Part shown: one piece after another, positions 9,163 to 17,284 of the stretch
How positions within the stretch are numbered: the stretch's first letter is position 1
Layout: each line of letters opens with the position of its first letter
Origin: Dactylosporangium siamense
Lineage (GTDB): Bacteria; Actinomycetota; Actinomycetes; Mycobacteriales; Micromonosporaceae
Length of the DNA: 64,000 bases
Assembly (NCBI RefSeq): GCF_016862795.1
Contig: NZ_BONQ01000057.1
Span: 1-64,000, forward strand
Direction: 5' to 3'
Notes under the pieces: model-generated
Seen by the model: only the letters and a program-made list of their open reading frames with translations
Told to the model about the DNA's origin: nothing
Database searches by the model: none
Position numbers and translations under genes: made by a program

Positions 9163-9432
9163 TCAGTCGCCTGCGTAACTCCATCGCAGCGCCGGGCCGG
9201 CCAGTGGGAGAAAATAGCGGGACGGGGAGATCTCGAACCGGTCGACGGCCGCGGTGGTGCCATCGTGCCAGAGGTAGAGCCGCTGCACGTCGGCGGGCAG
9301 CGGGCGGCCGAACACCGAGGCCGTGTGGTCGAGCCGGTCGAGCGTCGCGGCTGGAGCGAGCGTCGCGGCGTTCGCCGGGGCGTGCACCCGCAACCAGCGT
9401 TCGAGCTTTACCAGCGCGACGGTGATGGACAT
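9163..9432 (-). CDS. Short SMI1/KNR4-like protein, possibly truncated
   Basis: An 89-residue frame starts MSITVALVKLERWLRVHAPA and contains RPLPADVQRLYLWHDGTTAA, which fits the SMI1/KNR4 pattern (a Leu-Pro-x-Asp turn followed by an His-Asp-Gly loop). Family members usually run to 150-200 residues, and this one stops soon after FLPLAGPALRWSYAGD, so it may be a remnant. SMI1/KNR4 proteins are frequent immunity or effector-linked proteins in bacteria, but no toxin gene adjoins it. It converges on the ThuA gene across a palindromic terminator. Confidence in family is moderate and in function low. Confidence 0.45.
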   Translation of the reverse strand: MSITVALVKLERWLRVHAPANAATLAPAATLDRLDHTASVFGRPLPADVQRLYLWHDGTTAAVDRFEISPSRYFLPLAGPALRWSYAGD

Positions 9433-9676
9433 GCCGCCTCCATGGGGTCGCCGGTTCGGGCGCCACCAGGCTATGACACGTTCGATGACCTCGCCGAGGA
9501 TGCCGTCGCACGCGGAGAACCACCGCGGCCGCCTTCGCCGAGGCGGCGCGGTCGCTCGCGATCATCCGTCTCGTCCTGCGAAGGGCGCGTGCACCGTCAC
9601 CCCGAATGGTGTGAGCGTAGGCAGTGCAACAGTCCGCGCCGTGCTGGACGCGGTGAGTCTGGTCGGATGGGGGCCG

Positions 9677-11359
9677 ATGATGGGTGCGACAGTCCGGGTG
9701 CCGGTTCGCAGTGCCGACCGGGTGGTGGAGGCGGTCCGGGCGGCGGGGACGCGCTACGTCTTCGGCGTCCCGGGAGCGAAGATCGACGCCGTCTTCGACG
9801 CGTTGACGGACTCGGGTCTCGAACTGGTGGTGTGCCGGCACGAGCAGAACGCGGCGTTCATGGCGGCCGCGATGGGCCGGCTGACCGGTGTGCCGGGCGT
9901 GGTGCTGGTGACGTCGGGACCCGGCACCGCCAACCTGACGACGGCGCTGGTGACCGCCAACACCGAGCAGGATCCGGTGGTCGCGTTGTGCGGGGCCGTG
10001 AGCCGTGCGGACCGGCTCAAACGCACGCACCAGTCGATGGACGCCGCCGCGTTGCTCGCCACGGTCACGAAGTTCACCGGCGAGGTGGATCACCCGGACG
10101 ACGTGCTGGAGACCGTGGTCAACGCGTTCCGCGCGGCCGCCACGGCACCGTGCGGGTCGGCCGCCGTGGTCCTGCCGATGGACGTGCTCGCCGAGCTGAC
10201 CTCCACCGGTCCCGTCAAGGCCGTGCCACCGGCCACCCTGGGCGCCGCGCCGCACCAGGAGGTCCAGCGTGCGCTGCAGATCATCCGGAGCGCGCAGCGG
10301 CCGGCGTTGCTGGTCGGGGCACGTGGCGCCGACCCGGACAGCTGCGCCGCGATCCGCAGGCTGGTCAGCGACACCGGGCTCCCGGTGATCGAGACCTTTC
10401 AGGGCGCGGGCGTGGTCTCACACGATCTGGAGGACCACTACGTCGGCAGGGTCGGACTGTTCCGCAACCAGCCGGGTGACGTGATCCTGGCCCGCGCGGA
10501 CGCGGTGATCACGGTCGGATTCGACCAGGTGGAGTACGACCCGGCACGGTGGAACGCCGGCACGGACCGTCCGATCATCCACGTCGACACCGTGCCCGCG
10601 GGCATCGACACCGCCTACCAGCCGGCGGTCGAACTGCGCGGCGACGTGGCAGCCACACTCACCGACATGGCCAAATCGCTGTCCGGGATGCGGGTGGCCG
10701 ATGCGTTCACCACCGAGATCGCCGACCAGCGGCGCGCGCTGCGCGCGATCGACGACGCCGCCCGGGCGGGAGCGCACACGGCCCGCGGGCTCAACCCCGC
10801 GGCACTCGTGCTGAGCCTGCGGGAACTCCTCGACGACAACGCGACCGTGGCCTGTGACGTCGGCTCCAACTCCATCTACATGGCCCGGCACTTCCGGGTC
10901 TACGAGCCCCGGCACCTGCTGTTCTCCAACGGCCAGCAGACGCTGGGCGTCGGCATGCCATGGGCCATGGCCGCGAGCCTGGTGCGGCCCGGCACCCAGG
11001 TCGTGTCGGTCTCGGGCGACGGAGGCTTCCTGTTCTCCGCACAGGAACTGGAGACAGCCACCCGGCTCGGCCTGACGTTCACCCACGTGATCATGCGGGA
11101 CAACAGCTACGACATGGTCGGCTTCCAGGAGGAACTGAAGTACGGCCGCAGGTCCGGCGTCGTGCTCGGCGACTACGACATCGTCAGGTACGCCGGTGCG
11201 TTCGGTGCGCACGGCTACCGGGTCAGCACGGAACAGGAGTTCACCGCCGCGCTCCGCCAGGCACTGGACGAGGACGGCCCGTCGATCATCGACGTGCCGG
11301 TCGACTACAGCCACAACACCGACCTCGCCGCCGAACTGCACGCGGATCTCTTCGAGTAG
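9677..11359 (+). CDS. alsS: Acetolactate synthase, catabolic (AlsS-like)
   Basis: Thiamine-diphosphate enzyme of 560 residues that condenses two pyruvates to acetolactate. The N-terminal domain has CRHEQNAAFMAAAMGRLTG with the TPP-activating Glu. The KRTHQSMDAAALLATVTKFT stretch is the mark of catabolic AlsS rather than anabolic IlvB. The C-terminal TPP and Mg site reads SGDGGFLFSAQELETATRLG with a later Asn. The frame is open back to 9323, but the start is placed at 9677 (or ATG 9680) because family similarity begins at about residue 5 and GGATGGGGG lies just upstream. It is followed after 27 bp by an acetolactate decarboxylase gene, so the pair makes acetoin from pyruvate and removes acid. 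No regulator gene adjoins it. Confidence 0.85.
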   Translation: MMGATVRVPVRSADRVVEAVRAAGTRYVFGVPGAKIDAVFDALTDSGLELVVCRHEQNAAFMAAAMGRLTGVPGVVLVTSGPGTANLTTALVTANTEQDPVVALCGAVSRADRLKRTHQSMDAAALLATVTKFTGEVDHPDDVLETVVNAFRAAATAPCGSAAVVLPMDVLAELTSTGPVKAVPPATLGAAPHQEVQRALQIIRSAQRPALLVGARGADPDSCAAIRRLVSDTGLPVIETFQGAGVVSHDLEDHYVGRVGLFRNQPGDVILARADAVITVGFDQVEYDPARWNAGTDRPIIHVDTVPAGIDTAYQPAVELRGDVAATLTDMAKSLSGMRVADAFTTEIADQRRALRAIDDAARAGAHTARGLNPAALVLSLRELLDDNATVACDVGSNSIYMARHFRVYEPRHLLFSNGQQTLGVGMPWAMAASLVRPGTQVVSVSGDGGFLFSAQELETATRLGLTFTHVIMRDNSYDMVGFQEELKYGRRSGVVLGDYDIVRYAGAFGAHGYRVSTEQEFTAALRQALDEDGPSIIDVPVDYSHNTDLAAELHADLFE

Positions 11360-11386
11360 CCGCGCTCGAGCGTCAGGAGAGCGACG

Positions 11387-12196
11387 TTGGCCGGGACACG
11401 GCACGCCGACGACGGGTTCCGCCGATGGGCCAGGACCGTGCTCGCGCACCGTTTCGGCGGCGTGGGCGCCCGGCACGACGCCGGTCGGGCCAGGGAGGTG
11501 TATCAGTCCTCAACCATGGGAGCGTTGCTGGACGGCATCTACGACGGCGAGGTGACGATCGGCGAACTGCTGACCCACGGCGACTTCGGCCTGGGCACGT
11601 TCAACGAACTCGACGGCGAGATGGTCATCCTCGACGGCGTCTGCCACCACCTGCGGGCGGACGGCAGCGTCCAGGTCGCCGCCACCACCGACCGGACCCC
11701 CTTCGCCGCGGTCGCCCACTTCACGCCCGACATCACGATCCCGGTCACCGCGCCCGCGACCCGGGCGGAGGCAACCGCGGTCATCGACACGAACCTCCGC
11801 AGCGAGAACCTCATCTACGGGATCCGGATCACCGGAACGTTCAGCTCGGTGCGGACCCGGACCGTCCGGAAGCAGACCGCACCCTACCCGCCGCTGACCG
11901 AGGCGACCGCCGGGCAGGCGGAGACCGACTTCCGCGACGTGACCGGGACCCTGGCCGGATTCCGGATGCCCGCCTACGAGCAGGGCGTCTCGGTCGCCGG
12001 CTACCACCTGCACTTCGTCGACGACGCCCGGTCCCACGGCGGGCATGCCCTGGCCTTCCGGCTGGTCGCCGGCACGATGCAGATCTGCACCTTCACCGAC
12101 CTGCACCTGAGCCTGCCGGCGTCGGGTCCGTTCCTGGACGCCGACCTCACGTCCACCAACCTCTCGGAGCGCATCCACCAGACCGAAGGCGGCTGA
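11387..12196 (+). CDS. alsD: Alpha-acetolactate decarboxylase
   Basis: A 269-residue product converts acetolactate to acetoin and CO2. Family hallmarks are VYQSSTMGALLDGIYDGEVT, HGDFGLGTFNELDGEMVILD, and the metal-binding HxH plus His in YHLHFVDDARSHGGHALAF (His207, His209, His220), which match the zinc ligands known for the family. The start is a TTG with AGGAGAG about 8 bp upstream. An N-terminal extension of roughly 35 residues (basic, no signal peptide) precedes the conserved part. It forms an operon with alsS. Confidence 0.88.
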   Translation: MAGTRHADDGFRRWARTVLAHRFGGVGARHDAGRAREVYQSSTMGALLDGIYDGEVTIGELLTHGDFGLGTFNELDGEMVILDGVCHHLRADGSVQVAATTDRTPFAAVAHFTPDITIPVTAPATRAEATAVIDTNLRSENLIYGIRITGTFSSVRTRTVRKQTAPYPPLTEATAGQAETDFRDVTGTLAGFRMPAYEQGVSVAGYHLHFVDDARSHGGHALAFRLVAGTMQICTFTDLHLSLPASGPFLDADLTSTNLSERIHQTEGG

Positions 12197-12299
12197 GCCG
12201 AGGCCGCCGGAGGCCGTGGCTGACGGTCGACCGGGACGCGGCCTGCCGTCGCCCAGCCGCTGGTGGGCGCTGCCAGAGGCCGGGCCGCCACGCCTCAGC

Positions 12300-12385
12300 G
12301 TCCCTGGGCCGGACCCGGTCGGTGCGTCCGGCGAAGGGGCGGCCAGGTCGGCGATGAGCCAGGGCCGGCTGAGGCAGCCGCTGCG
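12300..12385 (-). pseudogene. 85-bp relic of a dus gene
   Basis: The minus strand reads GCLSRPWLIADLAA and then, after a one-base shift, PFAGRTDRV. This matches GCLGRPWLFADLAAAFAGRTDR in the intact dus gene at 25243-26358 and the truncated copy at 22473. Similarity stops on both sides. It is the third dus-derived sequence in the window and lies between the acetoin genes and the GGDEF-EAL gene. Confidence 0.75.
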
Positions 12386-12490
12386 GCGTGCAGGCTTGCG
12401 CGCCGTGACCGTCCTGAACCCGAATGGCAACCTCGCGGTCATCATGATGGGCTGGCGTCAGCCGACGATGTTCGCAAGCGGGTCTTCTGC

Positions 12491-14452
12491 ATGGCGCTAA
12501 GACGGCGATCGGAGGTGTTCGTGGCCGGGTCGCGCAGGCAGCGGTATGCGGTGGCCGGGCTGGCCACGGTGCTGCTCGCCCTGACCGCGGTGAGCACGTT
12601 CGGCTCCGTCGCCACTCGGCACGCCGCCAGGGAGGCCCGGACCGCGTCCCTGCTCGCCGACGCCTACGACCAGGCCCATGACGCGCTCGCATTGGAGAAG
12701 ATCGCCGAGCAGCAGTACCGGATCGAACCGACGAAGGCGCACCGCGCGGAGCACGCCGACGCGGCCGCCCGCCTCGACGCCGCCGTCGTCAAGATCCGCG
12801 CCCGCGGCGACGGCGACGACCGGGCGCTCGCCGCCCAGGTCGCGACGTTGCAGACGCAGTACCGCGGTGGCATGAACGACCTGTTCAACGCGGTCGACCT
12901 GCACGACTTCGTGCTGGTGCAGCGGATCGATCTGACGGTCATCGACCCGGCGTCCGCGGCGATCGACGACCTCGTGCAGACCGCCGCCGCCGAGCACACC
13001 GCCAACGCGGCCCGTGCCGCCGACCGCCTCGACGACGTCGAGCAGGTGGTCTTCGTCGCCACCATCTGCACGTTTGCCGTCGGGCTGGCCGGGCTGGCCT
13101 GGTTCTCACTCCTTGCGGCCGGCTACCAGCGCCGACTGCTGCGCCAGGCGGCGGCCAGTGAGCACCAGGCCCTGCACGATCCGCTGACCGGCCTGCCGAA
13201 CCGCAGCCTGTTCATCACCCGCACCGCCGAGGCGATCGACACCCAGGTCACCGCGTCGGTGCTGATGCTGGACCTGGACCGGTTCAAGGAGGTCAACGAC
13301 ACCCTCGGCCACCACTACGGCGACGAGCTGCTGCGCCAGGTCGCCGCGCGGGCCGCCGCCGCCGTCCGCGCCGGCGACACGGTGGCCCGCCTGGCCGGCG
13401 ACGAGTTCGCCGTGCTGTTGCCCGGCACCGACGCCGGCGCGGCAACCGACCTCGCCCAGCGCCTGCAGCAGGAGCTGCACCGCAGCTTCGACCTCGGTGA
13501 CGTGATCGTCGACGTCGAGGCGAGCGTCGGCGTCGCGCACGCCCCGACGGACGCGGGCACGGCGGAGGCCCTGCTGCGCTGCGCGGACGTCGCCATGTAC
13601 GCGGCCAAAGACACCAAGAACGGCGTCGTGGCCTACCTGCCGACGTTGCAGACCGAGGCCAGCAGCCGGCTGGTCCTGCTCGGGGACCTGCGCCGCGCCC
13701 TGGACGCCACCGATCAACTGAGCCTGCACTACCAGCCGAAGGTCCGCCTCGGCAGCGGCGAGCTGTGCGGCGTCGAAGCCCTCATGCGCTGGCGGCACCC
13801 GGCCCGTGGCCCGATCGCCCCCGGCGAGTTCATCCCCGTCGCTGAGAACACCGGCCTCATCAACCGCCTCACCCGGTACGTCCTGCACCAGGCGCTGTCC
13901 CAGGTCCGTGCCTGGCTCGACGCCGGTCTGGAGATTCCGGTCGCGGTCAACCTGTCGCCCCGCTGCCTGCTGGACGCCAGCCTGGTCGATCAGGTCGCCG
14001 TGATGCTCGCCGAGCACGAGGTGCCCGCCACGCTGCTGCGCCTGGAGGTCACCGAGTCCGCGGTCATGGCCAACCCGGCCCTGGCCACCTCCACCCTGCA
14101 CGAGCTGCACGCCCTCGGCATCCAGCTGTCGATCGACGACTACGGCACCGGGTACTCCTCGATGGTGTACCTGAAACAGCTGCCCGTCGACGAACTCAAG
14201 GTCGACCGCGCGTTCGTCATGCACATGGACACCGACCGCGACGACGCCATGCTGGTCCGTGGCGCGATCGAGCTCGGCCACAACCTCGGCATGACGGTCG
14301 TCGCCGAGGGCGTGGAGGGCGCCGCCCACGTCGCGGCGCTGCGCGACCTCGGGTGCGACATCGCCCAGGGGTACCACTACGCCCGGCCCATGCCGGGCGC
14401 GGACCTCACGGAGTGGATCCGCAGCCAGGACCTGACCTCCGCCGTCGCCTGA
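12491..14452 (+). CDS. Membrane GGDEF-EAL protein (c-di-GMP turnover)
   Basis: The 653-residue protein has transmembrane segments near residues 20-40 and 185-210 with an extracytoplasmic helical sensor between them. A GGDEF domain follows (about 228-390), beginning HDPLTGLPNRSLF, and then an EAL domain (395-645). The GGDEF signature reads AGDEF (residues 302-306), a variant of uncertain cyclase activity. The EAL domain keeps EALMRW, the DDYGTGYSS loop, KVDRAFV and VAEGVE, so phosphodiesterase activity is likely. The start at 12491 follows the relic of dus; the frame is open further upstream but that part overlaps the relic and is not protein-like. It is monocistronic, ended by a strong hairpin. 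Confidence 0.85.
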   Translation: MALRRRSEVFVAGSRRQRYAVAGLATVLLALTAVSTFGSVATRHAAREARTASLLADAYDQAHDALALEKIAEQQYRIEPTKAHRAEHADAAARLDAAVVKIRARGDGDDRALAAQVATLQTQYRGGMNDLFNAVDLHDFVLVQRIDLTVIDPASAAIDDLVQTAAAEHTANAARAADRLDDVEQVVFVATICTFAVGLAGLAWFSLLAAGYQRRLLRQAAASEHQALHDPLTGLPNRSLFITRTAEAIDTQVTASVLMLDLDRFKEVNDTLGHHYGDELLRQVAARAAAAVRAGDTVARLAGDEFAVLLPGTDAGAATDLAQRLQQELHRSFDLGDVIVDVEASVGVAHAPTDAGTAEALLRCADVAMYAAKDTKNGVVAYLPTLQTEASSRLVLLGDLRRALDATDQLSLHYQPKVRLGSGELCGVEALMRWRHPARGPIAPGEFIPVAENTGLINRLTRYVLHQALSQVRAWLDAGLEIPVAVNLSPRCLLDASLVDQVAVMLAEHEVPATLLRLEVTESAVMANPALATSTLHELHALGIQLSIDDYGTGYSSMVYLKQLPVDELKVDRAFVMHMDTDRDDAMLVRGAIELGHNLGMTVVAEGVEGAAHVAALRDLGCDIAQGYHYARPMPGADLTEWIRSQDLTSAVA

Positions 14453-14535
14453 CCTTTGCAAGGGCTGGAGGGCGCGTGGGCACTGCGCTCTCGACGCCCT
14501 GAATCCTCCGCGAATCCTCCGCGCATTTTCCAGGG

Positions 14536-14563
14536 CGCCGCCCCGGTGTTCACCGGGGCGGCG
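14536..14563 (+). terminator. Hairpin terminator after the GGDEF-EAL gene
   Basis: A perfect 13-bp complementary pair (14536-14548 with 14551-14563) is separated by only two bases and followed by TTCGGCGTTCG. It lies 84 bp after the stop codon. Confidence 0.7.
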
Positions 14564-14658
14564 TTCGGCGTTCGCCGGTCGTCGTCCGGCGGCATTGATT
14601 GCTGCCGTTGGATTCCCGCTGCAAGGTCCACAAAGGATTGTCGAACACGGGGGAATTC

Positions 14659-16893
14659 GTGCGAAGACTCGCAACAGTTGTCGCAGCCGTGCTGGCCGCA
14701 GGCCTGCTCACCGTTGTTGCCGGGCCGGCTCCGGTGGCGAACGCCGAGGTGGCCGCGCCGGCGCCGGTCGTCGGGGCCGGCGGGCCCGGCACCCAGAACA
14801 TCGGCGCGTACCTGCAGGATGCCATCCGTGTCGGCGGGGCGCCGGTGACCGGTTCGATCGCGGCGAGCGGCGCGGACCGGGCCACCTTCAGCGTGCAGAG
14901 CGCCGGATGTGATGTGGCACGCCCGCGGACGGAGCAGGCGGCGGTCGACGCGGTGCGCGCCCAGAGCACGAGCACGACGCCGTGCTTCCAGTTCGCCCGG
15001 CTGTCGTCGGAGCCGCAGTACCTGCCGGAGCCGCGTTCGGACATGTCGTACCTGCCGTACGCCCGCGACGGCGTCACGTACGTGACGGGCAGCTACAACA
15101 AGGTGACCTCGACGATGGCGGAGATGCGGGCCGTCTACACCTGCCAGCGCGCGCCGCTGGTGCCGGCGCTGCCCGGCTACGGCTCGCAGCTGCGTACCCA
15201 GTGGCTGGCCGCGCTGGGGCTCAGCGACTCGCCGACGCTGAGGGCGACGTACCCCTGCATCACCGACACCGTCAACGGCGTGGCGATGCTCGACGACGAC
15301 ACGACCGGGATGACCACCGACTGGGTGCTGCCGTACGCGGTCTCGCAGTTCCTCACCCAGTCGACCGCTGACGCGAGGGGACCGGCCGGGCGAGGGCTTG
15401 GGATCGCGCGGCTGGGCCGCCTCACCGACGCCCCCGGCGGCAACGGTGCCGGGCCGCTCACCGTGAACGCGGTCGACTATCCCGACGGCGTGAGCTGGGC
15501 CACCACCGGCACGGAGCTGCCGGCCGCGTTGACGGTGGACCAGCTCCAGGCCATCTACCGGTGCCAGCTGCGCTCGTTCGGCAGTGCGTCCGTGGTGCCG
15601 GCGCTGCCGCCGGTGAGCCCGCCGACGCTGCGCGCCGCCTGGCTGACGGCGATCGGGCTCACCGAGGCGGACGTCAGGGGCGGCTGCGTGCAGACGCTGC
15701 CCAGCGGCAACACCACGAAGATCACCGCCGTGAAGCCGGACATGGTCGTGCCGTTCGGGATCCAGGCGTACATCAACACCTCCGGCGACTTCTTCATGCA
15801 CGGCCCGGGAGAGCTGCGCCGGATCATCCGCCCGCGGACGTTGACCGACTCGCTGCTGCATGAGGGCAACCCGATGTCCCTCAACACCGGCTACGGCACG
15901 CCCCTCGTCCACCGCCTGCACACCGCGGTCCCGACGAACACCACGTACGACCACACGCTCGTCGACCGGCTGTTCCGCGGCCCCGGGTCGATGGTCTGCG
16001 CCGAGGCCTCGCGGCTGTCGGCCTTCGGCCTGACGCGCCTGCCCCGGCTGGACTGCGGCGGCCCCGCGGCCGTGAACCAGCTCGGTCCGGCGCCCGCGCG
16101 CGGCGACGGCCGGGCAAACGCGGTGTACTTCGTGCACGGCTTCAACTGGAAGGCGGGCACCTCCTGCTCCAGCACGTGGGACCCGGCGATGGCCGCGTTG
16201 CGGGCGCGGGGCTGGACGGGCGAGATGCACACGGTCGGCTACTACGCCGATGACACGGGCTGCACCGACCAGTTCGCCTCCGGGCACACCTGGACGTCGA
16301 TCGCCGACCTCGCCCAGCAGGTTGCCTGGGGCATCTACAACAACCAGTCGCGCTACGGCCGCAAGGTCGACGTCGTCACGCACTCCATGGGCGGCCTCAT
16401 CCTGCGGTACGCGGTGACGGCGGTTGAGCAGCGCCGTTCCGGCTTTCCGCCGCTGCTGTACATCGAGGACGCGGTGACGATCGCCCCGCCCAACGCCGGG
16501 ACGTGGTGGACAACCTTCTGTGACTGGTACAACACCCAGTGCGTCGAGATGCTGCCCACCTCCAACTTCCTGCCCACCCTGGGCACCGACCCGCAGTCGG
16601 CGATGAACACGGACTGGACGGAGATCTTCTCCTGCGCCGACATCGTCTCCGACTGCAACTCCTCGGCCGTGATGAACGTGGCGCACCACGTCCGCTACGG
16701 CTCCCAGTTCAACCTCGACCACAGCGGCATCCTGGCCGCCACATCGGCCACCTGGAACTACAGCGTCCACCACAGCGAGCGCCACGGTCAGCCGCTGTTC
16801 GCCGGTGACTCGGGCAGCGGCTGGCTCGAGGGCAACGCCCCCGGGCCGATCTCCTGGACCTACCAGGCACTCAACTATCAGTACCTCTGGTAA
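14659..16893 (+). CDS. Secreted PstS-like domain fused to alpha/beta-hydrolase (lipase-type)
   Basis: From the GTG at 14659 (GGGGGA upstream) the product is 744 residues with a clear signal peptide (about 1-29, ending VANA). Residues 30-420 look like a periplasmic phosphate-binding-type fold: SYLPYARDGVTYVTGSYNK, then two similar units, MAEMRAVYTC...PALPGYGSQL and VDQLQAIYRCQ...PALPPVSPPTL, each followed by an LGL/IGL and a Cys. From about 495 an alpha/beta-hydrolase begins (NAVYFVHGFNWKAG) with the nucleophile motif THSMGGL. Ten or more Cys residues suggest disulfides. A secreted esterase or lipase is likely. The joining of a PstS-like module to it is unusual and its ligand is unknown. A terminator hairpin follows. 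Confidence 0.75.
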   Translation: MRRLATVVAAVLAAGLLTVVAGPAPVANAEVAAPAPVVGAGGPGTQNIGAYLQDAIRVGGAPVTGSIAASGADRATFSVQSAGCDVARPRTEQAAVDAVRAQSTSTTPCFQFARLSSEPQYLPEPRSDMSYLPYARDGVTYVTGSYNKVTSTMAEMRAVYTCQRAPLVPALPGYGSQLRTQWLAALGLSDSPTLRATYPCITDTVNGVAMLDDDTTGMTTDWVLPYAVSQFLTQSTADARGPAGRGLGIARLGRLTDAPGGNGAGPLTVNAVDYPDGVSWATTGTELPAALTVDQLQAIYRCQLRSFGSASVVPALPPVSPPTLRAAWLTAIGLTEADVRGGCVQTLPSGNTTKITAVKPDMVVPFGIQAYINTSGDFFMHGPGELRRIIRPRTLTDSLLHEGNPMSLNTGYGTPLVHRLHTAVPTNTTYDHTLVDRLFRGPGSMVCAEASRLSAFGLTRLPRLDCGGPAAVNQLGPAPARGDGRANAVYFVHGFNWKAGTSCSSTWDPAMAALRARGWTGEMHTVGYYADDTGCTDQFASGHTWTSIADLAQQVAWGIYNNQSRYGRKVDVVTHSMGGLILRYAVTAVEQRRSGFPPLLYIEDAVTIAPPNAGTWWTTFCDWYNTQCVEMLPTSNFLPTLGTDPQSAMNTDWTEIFSCADIVSDCNSSAVMNVAHHVRYGSQFNLDHSGILAATSATWNYSVHHSERHGQPLFAGDSGSGWLEGNAPGPISWTYQALNYQYLW

Positions 16894-16898
16894 CCCTG

Positions 16899-16932
16899 GA
16901 CGGCGCCGCGCCGTGACGTGCGCGGCGCCGTC
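16899..16932 (+). terminator. Hairpin terminator after the lipase-fusion gene
   Basis: A perfect 13-bp stem (16899-16911 with 16920-16932) with an 8-nt loop begins 6 bp after the stop codon. Confidence 0.8.
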
Positions 16933-17284
16933 TCCCGGCTCGCCACCCCCGCCGACGTCGCCATGTATGCCGCGGCCAGCCGCGGCCAGCCGCGGCCTGA
17001 CCCCGGTCGATGGTGGCCACCGGGTATTGACTGGCGGGTAACAACCTGATTGAGTCCCCGTCATCAATATCGACACCCGCGAAATCGGCGCGGGTTCACA
17101 CGGGGAGAGTCATTGATGAGGTTCCACGCGTAGCGGCGCGTTCAAGCCCGCCTGATCGCCTTTCGTAGCACCGCGCGCCCTGCGTGCGGTGCTCGCATCC
17201 GCGTGCGCTTTCCGCGTGCGATGCCGTTCTCCGACCGCTGTGACAGCGGTGCCTTTGTGCTGCCCTCAATTGACTGGAATAACT
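16933..17284. other. Intergenic region before the polymorphic toxin gene
   Basis: About 350 bp with no credible gene. It contains a short direct repeat (CGCGGCCAGC, twice, 16973-16992) and presumably the toxin-gene promoter, but no convincing -35/-10 pair was found. Confidence 0.4.

Noticed and set aside
6998-10255. 1085-residue minus frame
   Set aside because: Shadow of the ThuA and alsS genes with the same biased composition; no signal, domain or ribosome site.
14377-17076. 899-residue minus frame over the lipase-fusion gene
   Set aside because: Antisense shadow; the plus strand has signal peptide, GxSxG-type motif and terminator.
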